Assembly: GCA_024704765.1 (NCBI GenBank)
Contig: JAKMXF010000313.1
Location: forward strand, 217,450-281,449
Reading direction: 5' to 3'
Source of the DNA: Oopsacas minuta
Taxonomy: Eukaryota; Porifera; Hexactinellida; Lyssacinosida; Leucopsacidae
DNA length: 64,000 nucleotides
The number at the start of each line of letters is the position of its first letter. Within the stretch, counting starts at the first letter, position 1. The notes beneath the pieces are model-generated. The model saw nothing but the letters and a program-made list of their open reading frames with translations. It did not search any database and had not been told where the DNA came from. Shown piece after piece: positions 49,201 through 54,660 of the stretch. The translations under genes and the position numbers were made by a program.

Positions 49201-49849
49201 CCTCTCAGGGAAACTAACAGAAATACCAACCACTGATACTGTATCTGTAGAAGATGATAATTATAGTTCAGAAGATTCTCAGCTGTTAGAATCAGAAATT
49301 TCTGAAGGCTCTCCGCTGTCTGATGGAGATCTTCTGAATGAGTTACCCAATCAAACGGTAAATTCCCTCAAACATAAAACATCTGTTCTAAATAAATTGA
49401 GAGATAAGAAGAAATTACAAACCATCAGTCAGTATAAGAGCAAAGAAATTGTGAGTGATTCAGATTTAAGTGATCTTGAGTCAAATTCTCAAGTTCAGTC
49501 ACTTGATGGCGTATTATCTCTTTCTCCTCCTCTATACAAGATGAAGCCTTCTGTCAAGAGGCTGTACAATAGCGACTCAGAATCAGACGGGGTAGGATAT
49601 GATAATAACTCACAGCCTATCCGCTCTAAACTACAGAGACTGTGTGTCGACCTGTCTGAGGACTCTGATATAGAACCCGATCACTTGTCAACAGGAGAGG
49701 AGGGAGGAGTGGTAGGTACTGGAGGGAGGGGTAAGAGAGCTAGACTAGACTCAGAAGAAAGTGATCAAAATGTGTCCTCCCCTAAAGAAGAGAGATCTAA
49801 TCTTAAGAAAGTACGATATATACAGGAGAGTGAAAGTGATAATGATTAG
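22014..49849 (+). CDS. TIMELESS: TIMELESS replication-fork protection protein, seven coding exons
   Basis: Homologue of TIMELESS/Tof1/Swi1, which with TIPIN stabilises stalled replication forks and supports the S-phase checkpoint. Coding exons: 22014-22232, 22511-22630, 24508-24774, 38179-38436, 41164-41565, 42759-43169, 47663-49849, giving 1287 aa (vertebrate TIMELESS is about 1200). All six introns are GT..AG and phase 0, and each exon joins homologous sequence without a gap. The TIMELESS N domain covers about residues 20-290 (VKDLIRFLR, DYKEAFASE, RHSRFGG), the central helical repeats 290-560, the C-terminal domain with a PARP1-binding-like region about 987-1075 (EWLEMALRREV, FWRIPSEITP), and an acidic Ser/Asp-rich tail with a KRAR basic patch. 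Introns 3 (13.4 kb) and 4 (2.7 kb) contain other genes. It is the replication-type TIMELESS, not insect clock timeless, by sequence. Confidence 0.95.
22511..22630 (+). CDS. TIMELESS: timeless exon 2 (residues 74-113)
   Basis: 40 codons after acceptor TTATCTAG. Encodes VVRNDVLKLMLNLTLPAHLV and ends before donor GAG|GTGAGT. It is too short to stand out as an ORF but matches the family exactly at this place. Confidence 0.92.
22631..24507. other. timeless intron 2
   Basis: 1.9 kb. Contains a GGGTTGCC-type MITE (23077-23200), a related GGGAATG-rich segment at 22960-23035, and an inverted family A copy near 24160-24260. No gene is supported; small ORFs at 23082 and 23442 have no family resemblance. 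Confidence 0.6.
23077..23200. mobile_element. hAT-like MITE (CAGGGTTGCC ends)
   Basis: 124 bp from CAGGGTTGCCATCGG to CCACGACAACCCTG. The interior is built of GGGAATTCC-like words. A sister copy lies in intron 4 (38528-38589). Confidence 0.65.
24508..24774 (+). CDS. TIMELESS: timeless exon 3 (residues 114-202)
   Basis: Acceptor TCTCCGATAG. Encodes VEAYLRDYKEAFASEEKS, ERVLVILRNILYTPVAPNEE and DDDCNLHDQLVWNL. Donor CAG|GTATAT. Confidence 0.93.
24775..28554. other. timeless intron 3, segment before the nested kinase
   Basis: AT-rich. Holds a family A copy (25975-26280) running into two family C copies (26265-26330 and 26385-26450) and ATCCGGAT-containing repeats at 26575-26870. No coding region was found. 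Confidence 0.55.
25975..26330 (+). repeat. Dispersed repeat family A copy 3, joined to family C
   Basis: Matches 4307-4600 and 5105-5300 (CAGTTCTAAAATGGTTGAC, AGGTTTCAACATGTTATCAT) and then continues into the CATATGTAAATTTATTGTT family C unit. Confidence 0.8.
28555..28562 (+). promoter_or_regulatory. TATA box candidate for the nested kinase
   Basis: TATAAATA, 79 bases before the kinase ATG, inside timeless intron 3. It would allow transcription independent of timeless. Confidence 0.4.
28634..29611 (+). CDS. AGC-like Ser/Thr protein kinase, intronless, nested in timeless intron 3
   Basis: 325 residues, a complete kinase domain at 23-278. The glycine loop is IGAGSFATV (27-35). K50 (ALKVI) pairs with E69, the catalytic loop is VYRDLKLENVLL (D144, N149), followed by DFG 162-164, FCGTMEYMSPEML (178-190) and DFWSLGV. 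All catalytic residues are present. YRD in place of HRD and the FCGT..Y.SPE activation segment are AGC-group features (PKA/PKC/S6K-like). A short tail follows (HAYFRSFDFSSLREIRRDG) and the protein ends RTFEF. A full AGC tail with turn motif and FxxF[ST]Y is missing, though the terminal F resembles PKA's ending. I cannot name an orthologue. It is on the same strand as timeless with no introns, consistent with a retrogene. Confidence 0.9.
   Translation: MSNWVKIISTINSVSHSYSSLRYLKKIGAGSFATVFEVQNSETRNNYALKVINKDKITNSNLLRRINQEIHIHKSLDSPFIIKYHKSWETDSSICILLELAKRGDLFTVWRRQKILPDYSICKYLAQIATALDYMHQNEVVYRDLKLENVLLSDKGEVKLSDFGLAGKLCKGKHDLTFCGTMEYMSPEMLAASFYSHSTDFWSLGVLAYSLIFGRYPYQPEATYNDMINKVLSCRPSYSSPSSVISQSCKSLLDGLLEVSAKKRIASLDELKEHAYFRSFDFSSLREIRRDGFQLGSKFPLMQHIRNAINTPMKINMQENRTFEF
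30353..30386. repeat. Perfect palindrome, 15-bp arms
   Basis: CGTATAATACGTATT, spacer TTAT, AATACGTATTATACG. A shorter relative, CGTATAATACGTATTATAC, lies at about 30582-30600. Confidence 0.85.
31765..31895. repeat. Dispersed repeat family D copy
   Basis: TTTTCATAACCGATATATC followed by AGTACCAAACCTTG. Related copies at 56620-56755 and 63440-63492. Confidence 0.75.
32327..34045 (-). CDS. MATE-family multidrug/toxin extrusion transporter (SLC47-like)
   Basis: 572 residues, single exon, antisense inside timeless intron 3. MATE transporters exchange organic cations for protons across membranes. About 12 hydrophobic helices fill residues 40-470, and a thirteenth (about 520-540, IIMIGLFVALFALGFGFSF) follows a hydrophilic loop, as in animal MATE1-type proteins of about 570 aa. 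Family motifs: GLSSGMDTLCSQAYGAKNY near 96-114, ATVRVGNLLGANN at 324-336, and the helix-7 motif LDWWTFEIG at 277-285. In mammalian MATE1 this motif is EWW..E with two functional acids; here the first is D278 and the second E283. ATG 34045 gives full length, and M14 is an alternative. Plus-strand ORFs across this region are shadows. Confidence 0.94.
   Translation of the reverse strand: MCFLNDVNTLSDVMQEYEQVQPKKWYKKLLSFWLVTEFLTINKLAWPCAITAFGSQMLPVISLFFTGHIGEGGVYLDGAALALSFANISCKSIMIGLSSGMDTLCSQAYGAKNYPLVGLYFQRALLIGLVSCLPIIAVCLNAEPILIMIHQDPQVAAIAGKYLKILCISNPAVAIYFMARKYVQSQRVVYPCIILNVIGNLINVTSHYILIIQLKLGVEGAAISLVISYWSLAIIYMGYIRCSSLYKSSWQGLRMDALKGWLHYCKFGVPGLIMLCLDWWTFEIGFLIVGATSVDPKIQVGIFSVMLNVSGQLFTIPVGFGIAATVRVGNLLGANNPSLARKTSYLCLSIIFLIGMHFSVAVFLLRSNLAQLFTKDECIIAGASSGLYITAIYLNFDGLKLIGGAIIKGCGRQKIGSITNLIVYQLFAVPLSICLCVVAKMEAKGYWIGMASAIILQSLIFLLIVICTNWRKVADEAQENAGIKSIYREQHANHEYESLNLLTSRYKVDKRAKERKFSGSICKIIMIGLFVALFALGFGFSFKQYDNKAPARNVLIDHFNSSLNISRIVCQY
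36791..37063 (-). pseudogene. Possible exon or relic with SH2-like C-terminal segment
   Basis: A 90-codon minus-strand frame reading YTIPHFKSFPDLVKFYIVRQ, then lysine/glutamate-rich sequence to a stop at 36791. The FKSFPDLVKFY pattern resembles the last helix of an SH2 domain (F.SL.ELV.YY). It opens with GTG, not ATG, and a transposon end begins six bases upstream, so the preceding part is missing here. It could be a terminal exon or a broken fragment. Weak evidence. Confidence 0.25.
37166..37339. mobile_element. pogo/Tigger-like MITE
   Basis: Starts CAGTAGAACCTGCATAAACC and ends TTTATGCAGGTTCTACAG, with TA on both sides. The interior TTGTCGGATTATGCAAG is shared with 54231-54403. Confidence 0.8.
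38179..38436 (+). CDS. TIMELESS: timeless exon 4 (residues 203-288)
   Basis: Acceptor TTTCGATAG. Encodes LLLYLSSSPDERS and the conserved RHSRFGGTFE at the 3' end. Donor GAG|GTTTGT. It is separated from exon 3 by a 13.4-kb intron holding two genes. Confidence 0.93.
38437..40159. other. timeless intron 4, before the nested SAM gene
   Basis: Contains a 62-bp MITE (38528-38589), a short repeat shared with 57300-57330 (TCTATAATCGCCGATAAAA at about 38910), a CpG core at 39590-39665 and a family C copy on the minus strand near 39745-39800. The short ORFs at 39629 and 39934 resemble nothing. Confidence 0.5.
38528..38589. mobile_element. hAT-like MITE (CAGGGTTGCC ends), near-palindromic
   Basis: 62 bp from CAGGGTTGCCGT to ACGGCAACCCTG. 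CCGATCA occurs just outside both ends. Sister of the element at 23077. Confidence 0.75.
40160..40864 (+). CDS. SAM-domain protein with Cys-rich linker and PH-like C-terminus, nested in timeless intron 4
   Basis: 234 residues, intronless, from ATG 40160; the frame extends upstream only to a GTG. Residues about 31-98 form a sterile alpha motif domain (DWSEKDVSDNFLIPLGFSYC, then VLLSLTDSHLKELGVMLLGD). A cysteine cluster follows at 117-135 (NCCQCLFRYFCRCCVP). A beta-rich segment runs from about 140 to 232 (VHWRVTPQGLRYTSYPAP, DLEVRTIPGF, HSLTIYADDA, then helix EEAIRNAWAEARL), reminiscent of a bacterial-type PH fold. A second CCC sits at 186-188. The clustered cysteines next to aromatic and basic residues could be palmitoylated or bind metal; both are inference. 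SAM domains mediate protein or RNA contacts. I do not know a named orthologue. It lies on the same strand as timeless. Confidence 0.85.
   Translation: MASGIKYEPRPGITREDANNVLKHLELEKVRDWSEKDVSDNFLIPLGFSYCSEVFIENRITGPVLLSLTDSHLKELGVMLLGDRIMFLEYALILQKKKIQQERAATIWEGTTPHISCAYSDNCCQCLFRYFCRCCVPKVHWRVTPQGLRYTSYPAPLKLLGKIERDFIDFRFLKDLEVRTIPGFLCCCRGHSLTIYADDADSSKDGDPLHIQHPEALHVEEAIRNAWAEARLVD
40865..41163. other. timeless intron 4, after the SAM gene
   Basis: 299 bp between the SAM stop and timeless exon 5. Must contain the SAM 3' end as well as the timeless branch point. TATATTATATTATATTTATA precedes the acceptor. Confidence 0.5.
41164..41565 (+). CDS. TIMELESS: timeless exon 5 (residues 289-422)
   Basis: Acceptor ATCTGAATATAG. 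Encodes a basic stretch (KKQRRKAKKFRP), then ILEHSYNPFM and YYLWAIQFFMEFNRIYSFRL. Donor CAG|GTAATT. Confidence 0.93.
41566..42758. other. timeless intron 5
   Basis: 1.2 kb. 42110-42255 is a partial pogo/Tigger-like MITE (CATTATCCGACACTTTTTGG to GATTATGCAGGTTCTACTTT). An inverted TCAAAATTAGC / TGAGATTTTG-type repeat sits near 41815-41865. No gene. Confidence 0.55.
42759..43169 (+). CDS. TIMELESS: timeless exon 6 (residues 423-559)
   Basis: Acceptor TTTCTTCGACAG. Encodes VYLYQEMIILNKEDSEKWGR and NIFYMSEFREMFPSLL and ends in a lysine-rich segment. Donor GAG|GTATAT. Confidence 0.93.
45160..45265 (+). repeat. Dispersed repeat family B copy
   Basis: GGAAAGGATTTACGGTATGC and TTATCAAGGAAGTAAAC match 10530-10612. 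Confidence 0.85.
46755..46990 (-). repeat. Dispersed repeat family C+B copy, inverted
   Basis: Family C unit (ACAACAATAAATTTACATAT) at 46779-46798, followed by the reverse of family B up to GACAAACAGACAAACAAACA near 46955. The C and B units are also adjacent at 10497-10735. Confidence 0.8.
47663..49849 (+). CDS. TIMELESS: timeless exon 7 (residues 560-1287, stop)
   Basis: Acceptor CTCATTCTAG, 15 bases before the first in-frame ATG, so the exon begins IEWDKMQYE. It encodes the TIMELESS C-terminal half, including HALVKMLHRI, FVEILFWKSQED and the PARP1-binding-like region, and ends with an acidic tail. The 534-bp minus-strand ORF at 48700-49233 is a shadow. Confidence 0.94.
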   Translation: MEWDKMQYELLRILEAESRESEQLQIEGLFDATRHEQEHEQKQDALTRTQACLRRGDMETAVATLRAAREIWPRDDFGPRDSTCIDELRSLKDIYLQPLVPNSEDCELLLEDEELQEAVEIPERKREGEFDLFTYSLKFCNQKIIKSFSYLLTQYSFNSDFTNHALVKMLHRICYQCKKFPLLYQISLFSVFQSILEESSSSRYKELKLFVVHVLNKFFSAARNNPCLFVEILFWKSQEDCVDIELGYGTVATMRESKVSRNAWSEEDITQLTSLWEQYNGCEGVLGEIAAEMTNKAELHIKKKLVSLGLADKKEFKIKSHKKLDWPAEEDERLRELYSVYGEQADYLQVIALHFSSRNGREVRGRIKKLGIDANKLEGGGSASSKPKRVRKNERLSDIPASDAIPNKEKTDRLSITRAISLYKAVTSIDALIPGLEWLEMALRREVVDRELDPEWETVPLVPNNLALGEALESTSFIDLMRALSLTEPDAGQMFWRIPSEITPKDLSTCADILSGKLTEIPTTDTVSVEDDNYSSEDSQLLESEISEGSPLSDGDLLNELPNQTVNSLKHKTSVLNKLRDKKKLQTISQYKSKEIVSDSDLSDLESNSQVQSLDGVLSLSPPLYKMKPSVKRLYNSDSESDGVGYDNNSQPIRSKLQRLCVDLSEDSDIEPDHLSTGEEGGVVGTGGRGKRARLDSEESDQNVSSPKEERSNLKKVRYIQESESDND

Positions 49850-50848
49850 CCTGTTGTTATGAGTTATTCGATCTCAAATATGTATTTGACAAGTTTCTGA
49901 ATATTAATATGATATATTAAGTTGGATTGTATTATCTTATAAAACAAGAAAGTGATCTGAAATGATAATTGATAGTTTACGTTACACTACTGATGATTCT
50001 AGAGGTTACCAGGCCGTGATTCTAGCATCCTGGGTGCAGCATGCGTAAGTAGCCTCGGATATGTCGGGAATGTCTAAGAAAATATTACATGCAACCTTGA
50101 GTTGAATGCTTACCCCAATATACGTATAATTGACTTTTTATGTACAGTGTAACCTCGATTATCCGAACTCGTTGGGACCGGTCAAAAGCGTCTGGATAAT
50201 CGAGGTCGTTTATACATAGTGGAATAGGAACTGGGACCAGGAGGCCTGTTCGGATAATCGAGGTTGCACTGTATCCCTACCTATATTTCAGTGCTCCAAG
50301 ACCAGGATAAAATCCATATCGACTCTAGAATTAGACAATACAAAGATAAGTAGAAAGCTATTAACTTAAGCCAATAAAAACGCTTTCTCCACTAAAGTTA
50401 CGTAGGATCATCAGTAACCACACAACAAAATTGTTCGATTTGTCCTAAACCAAGCCGGCGTACCCCTGAAAATACCCTCGTGTACCCGAGTTTGGGACCC
50501 CTGTATTAAAAGAACATTTTTAGATGATTAAACGGTAGTGTAGCAGATACACTACGCTGCGCAGCACACATTAGGCCTCTAGATTTCTAAAACTTAGAAA
50601 ATTAGAAACGTCTGATATCTGAATTATTTTCAAATGATTAAATAGGTGCCTAGCAAACATTGAACTAATTCTCACTAGAACTTCTATCCTAAATATTTGT
50701 GAAAAACAGCGGTTCGAAAACAGATTTGAGGTGGCCAAGTTGGGCATGCCCCTTCCCCCTGTATAGCCGCTACTTGTCATGACAAATAAATATTTATATA
50801 TCTTCTACAAGTCGTTTGACTCGTTTCTTTTCGCAACTAGTTCCATAA
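49850..50848. other. Intergenic region between timeless and the ARL2BP gene
   Basis: Contains timeless 3' sequence, one Tigger-like MITE (50145-50271) and the ARL2BP promoter region. Nothing else is recognised. Confidence 0.55.
50145..50271. mobile_element. pogo/Tigger-like MITE
   Basis: 127 bp with ends CAGTGTAACCTCGATTATCC and GGATAATCGAGGTTGCACTG, TA on both sides (50143-50144 and 50272-50273). Among the cleanest of the family in this window. Confidence 0.88.
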
Positions 50849-51505
50849 ATGGCAGCCTTCTTATCCTCAGGTTCAATTGAAGAAACTTGCTTGACTGCAG
50901 ACAATAGAAACGAAGCTATAGCAGACCCTTGCGATATAGCTATTGAACTTTGTGAATCCGACACTTTATTCAGCACAGTAGAAGATAAGGCTAGATTGGA
51001 AAAGAATAATATTAATAATAGTGGGGATATGTCACGAGACATTGGTATTTATTTGTCCGAAGAAGTATTTGCTCACCACATCAGTTCAGGTTGTGATGAG
51101 TCTCTAGATAAATTCAATCTCGCAATCGGAGTAATTGAGGACCTCTTGGTGTCTAATAAATTCTCAGAGTTGCAGAATAAGTTCTTTGAGCGCTATTACA
51201 CATGTTTTGATTACGGAGAGGAGAATAAGCTTAACTACATGGATATATTCCAGCAGTACCAGTCTACTGTAGAGGGATATATTGAGCAAGAACTTCTATC
51301 TCAGGTGCCAGATTTCTCTATGGAGTGGATGTTTAAAATGCTATCAAGCCAGCAGGATTACGTGGATATGGGAATTATTGAAATATTAAACTCATTCACA
51401 GACTTTCTCTTGTTCAAAGAGTTGATGCTGAGATATAAAGGAGAAAAGGAAGGGAAAGGTCTAGATCTGTCTGATCTCATTATGACGTCATCGTTAAGTA
51501 CTTGA
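50849..51505 (+). CDS. ARL2BP: ARL2-binding protein (BART) with N-terminal extension
   Basis: 218 residues, single exon. Residues about 83-205 form the all-helical BART domain that binds GTP-loaded ARL2/ARL3 and links them to mitochondria, centrosomes and cilia: SLDKFNLAIGVIEDLLVSNK, FSELQNKFFERYYTCFDY, NKLNYMDIFQQYQSTVEGYI, EQELLSQVPDFSMEWMFKML and SFTDFLLFKELML. Known ARL2BP proteins are about 160 residues, so the first 80 residues here are extra; they are acidic and low in recognisable motifs. ATG 50849 is the first in frame. M61 (MSRDIGIYLS, at 51029) would give a protein of normal length and may be the true start. Together with NTH1 and the actin gene it forms a same-strand series of intronless genes. 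Confidence 0.92.
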   Translation: MAAFLSSGSIEETCLTADNRNEAIADPCDIAIELCESDTLFSTVEDKARLEKNNINNSGDMSRDIGIYLSEEVFAHHISSGCDESLDKFNLAIGVIEDLLVSNKFSELQNKFFERYYTCFDYGEENKLNYMDIFQQYQSTVEGYIEQELLSQVPDFSMEWMFKMLSSQQDYVDMGIIEILNSFTDFLLFKELMLRYKGEKEGKGLDLSDLIMTSSLST

Positions 51506-52017
51506 AGTCACAACAGCTGAAATTTACAGGATTGTGATTGGAAATTGTGACATGCTAATTATACTGCTACCATTTGATCTCTTATAGAATTTTGTTGCTT
51601 ATTAATTTCTTTTCTCCCAAATGTATATGCAATTATGTAATAAGTAAATCTATTCAATTTCACGTAATTCAACACTGCCAACACTGATGCACAGCATCTT
51701 ACATTCTACAGTAGAACTTCGTTAGTACGAACAAATATTCACATATTAACGAGGTTCTACCGTACATGCAATTTGGCATCCCCAGAGTTACTGCAAATCA
51801 AGCATGGGCGACACTTCGTTTCACAAAGTGAATGGCAAGCCCATGCCATGTATATTTTAACAGGTTCTGTGTAGCTGTTTGACCACTATTCTATACGTAA
51901 ATATGGTTAAAATACCCAACAACTCGATGAGCTGTATACTAAATTTAGTAAATAATTTACCACTGCAACACTATTAATTCGACAAATCAAGGCAGCAATA
52001 TATAAAGTGAACTTATT
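51506..52017. other. Short intergenic region with a 54-bp MITE
   Basis: 512 bp. Holds a mini-element at 51709-51762 (CAGTAGAACTTCGTTAGTAC ... GAGGTTCTACCG, TA-flanked) and a TATAAA at 52001-52006 just before the NTH1 frame. Confidence 0.6.
51709..51762. mobile_element. Very short pogo/Tigger-like MITE
   Basis: 54 bp. Ends CAGTAGAAC and GTTCTACCG with TA on both sides, and inner arms CGTTAGTACGAA / ATTAACGAGG. Confidence 0.65.
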
Positions 52018-53034
52018 ATGGCGAATTATACGAAAAAGTTTTCCATTTCACACCTCATTCCCAAACGTACAATGTTGATTAGAGTAATAGAGTTTATGTC
52101 AATGGCATCTAAGAGAAAAAATAAAGATTTAACTTCTGATCAAGAAATGGAAGGTCCTACAAAAAAGTTAAAAAATCATCAAAATATGGAGTCAAATTGT
52201 CATACTAATTCTCCACTTGATGGTGATATATTTAATGCAACTAATGAGACAGTAACTATCAAGAAAAGTGAGTATTTCGATGTAGAAGAGATCCTGGATA
52301 AATCAAAGGATATAAAGAACAAGTCTAAAAAGGAACCAAAGCCAATTATAGCCCCAGAAAATTGGAAAGAGCAATATGACAATATTCGTAAAATGAGAAT
52401 AGAGAGATCTGCACCAGTTGATTCTATGGGTGTCCAATCAAATTTATCTGATAAGATTTCTCCCTCTGAAAGTCGTTTCCATGTTTTGATCTCTTTGGTC
52501 TTGTCAAGCCAAACTAGAGATACAATAAACTCCGCTGTCATGGACAAGCTACGAGTTTATGGGCTGACAATTGAACACATTAGAGAGACGTCATTAAAGA
52601 AAATGAAAGAGCTGATTCACCCAGTTAGTTTCTACAATACTAAAGCAATCCATATTAAGAAAATAGTAGAAATATTACACGAGAAGTATGCTGATGATGT
52701 TCCCTGTGATTACGACAATATCGTTGCTCTCCCAGGAGTTGGACCTAAGATGGCGTTGCTAATGATGGATGTAGCATGGAACAAGATTGTAGGCATCTCT
52801 GTAGACACTCATGTACATCGTATTTCTAACAGACTCAAGTGGACAGGATCTAAACCTACTAAACAACCCTCACAGACCAGGAGCTCTTTGGAAGGTTGGC
52901 TACCGAGAGAGTACTGGGGAGAAATTAACGGATTGTTGGTAGGGTTTGGACAACAAATCTGTAAGTCTATAACACCTCAATGTAAAAACTGTCTGAACAG
53001 GAAAATATGTCCATCTTCGAATAATAAGAAATAG
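52018..53034 (+). CDS. NTHL1: Endonuclease III homologue, bifunctional DNA glycosylase/AP lyase
   Basis: 338 residues, single exon. NTH1 removes oxidised pyrimidines and cleaves the abasic site in base-excision repair. The HhH-GPD fold spans about 145-332, with LVLSSQTRD (160-168), the helix-hairpin-helix LPGVGPKMA (238-246) carrying catalytic lysine K244, catalytic aspartate D263 in VDTHVHRI, and a 4Fe-4S cluster C315-x6-C322-x2-C325-x5-C331. All key residues are present. The N-terminal 110 residues are basic and low-complexity. The first 30 (MANYTKKFSISHLIPKR) could be a mitochondrial targeting signal, followed by a nuclear-type SKRKNK. ATG 52018 is taken, but a TATAAA only 12 bases upstream hints that M19, M27 or M29 may be used. 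Confidence 0.95.
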   Translation: MANYTKKFSISHLIPKRTMLIRVIEFMSMASKRKNKDLTSDQEMEGPTKKLKNHQNMESNCHTNSPLDGDIFNATNETVTIKKSEYFDVEEILDKSKDIKNKSKKEPKPIIAPENWKEQYDNIRKMRIERSAPVDSMGVQSNLSDKISPSESRFHVLISLVLSSQTRDTINSAVMDKLRVYGLTIEHIRETSLKKMKELIHPVSFYNTKAIHIKKIVEILHEKYADDVPCDYDNIVALPGVGPKMALLMMDVAWNKIVGISVDTHVHRISNRLKWTGSKPTKQPSQTRSSLEGWLPREYWGEINGLLVGFGQQICKSITPQCKNCLNRKICPSSNNKK

Positions 53035-54660
53035 CGGCTCATTAGTAGCCAATAGAATGCTAATTAGATCCTTTTAATATATGTACTAAATATTATTAGC
53101 GTCATTGCCATTATTATTACGTAAAACTAGTTTTGTTTATTACCAATATTAAACTACATTTTACCGATATGTTATGTTGTTAATATGAAAAGTTTAGCAT
53201 CTGAGTCTTGTTTTGCAAATAGGATTGAACTATTTAGTGACAGCACGTTTAGCAATTTTCTAGGGCGATTTTAATTATTGGATAGTTTTTGGTGGCCGTC
53301 GCCACTAAACAACCAAATTTACAGAGCCCTGGATTCTGGATGTTTCAATCAGATGAATGAGTATGGGCGACGCCAGCTTCCAGAACAGCCTCCTGTTCGG
53401 GGGTGCCAAGAGTTGGACAGGAGGTACACATTTACCGAACATGTACATAAAAGGTATTCTTTCTTATCTGCTTATCGACCACTACCCCTATAATGGACAA
53501 ATCCTATATATTATATATAGGATTTGTATATAATATATACAAGCCTTTGGCTCGTCGCTTCGCGATGAACTCATCACATTTTGTTTTGAGATATCCATTA
53601 TTCTCCAAATTGAATCCCCCTTGAGTATATAATATTGATATATTTAGAACACTGTAATTCACAAATATACGTATATAGCATAAATATTATTGAATTATTT
53701 TGTAAGATCAACCCCCTTTATAGCCGTTGAGAGCAAGTATCTACGTAAATTTTGAGATTTTGCTATTTGTTTACTTTATATTCATAAAAACAACATGGAT
53801 GAAAAATTGATTAACCAAATCGTACAGTCAGAAAGTGTGATATTAAATACAAATTTCAATGTGATGATTTTAGTTAATTAAATATATGGAATTAAACCAA
53901 ATTATTTCAAAATTCAATGGCTGGTTTATTTGGAATCCTAAAGGACCCGAGCCAAAACGGGGCTCGGGCTCGGGCCGAGCTTGCGACCTCTAAGGGAAAC
54001 TTCACTGTACTTGTTGTTATAGTGCTGGATATAAAAAGAAGTAGGAACCTCTATGGAGCTCTGTCAAGAGCCGAATCCACTGTTGGGAACAATTGCGAGT
54101 GTATAGATTAATTTAAAGGGCTTGTCGCAGATTGTAACTTTTTGGGAGGAAATTAGAACTTTAGTACCTCTATCATGAGTTTAGAATTCTTCTACTCTGA
54201 TTTTGTTTATAGCATATTAGAGATAACATACGGTGAAACCTGAATAAACCGACACTCGTTGGGACATAAAATTTTGTCGGTTTATCAAATTATCATATTA
54301 TACAGGTGAATTTGCGTTGTCGGAAGCTATTTCAGATCAGAAACACTGTCGGATCACAGAGGTTTTCCGGATTTAAATGTGTCGTTTTATGCAGGTTCCA
54401 CTGTGCATTAAATTAGCCAATCAACAAGCCAAATAAAATATTCTACTAGGACAAATTATACCAGGGAATATTTTGGCCAGGATAGATTATACGTCATGTC
54501 ATGGGGTATAATCTGGGCTGTTACACGGGTCCAGGATATTGTAGGAAGCTAAAATACTAGGTTATATGCTGACAAACGAATATTTGGTAATCGTCTTAGG
54601 CTAATGATTTTAAACCTGATAGACTTTTAGGACACCATATGAGTGTATAAAGATCTAGAT
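53035..54660. other. Intergenic region between NTH1 and the actin-like gene
   Basis: Contains a CpG core at 53542-53600 with a family C fragment (53755-53800, minus), a Tigger-like MITE at 54231-54403 and a GGGCTCGGGCTCGGG patch near 53960. No gene is supported; ORFs at 53278 and 53917 have no family resemblance. Confidence 0.5.
54231..54403. mobile_element. pogo/Tigger-like MITE
   Basis: CGGTGAAACCTGAATAAACC to TTTATGCAGGTTCCACTG, TA at the left flank (54229-54230). Same family as 37166-37339. Confidence 0.78.

Noticed and set aside
48700-49233. 177-residue minus-strand ORF
   Set aside because: Lies wholly inside timeless exon 7, whose frame matches a known family; antisense shadow.
52200-52547. 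115-residue minus-strand ORF over NTH1
   Set aside because: Antisense shadow of the NTH1 N-terminal and HhH region.
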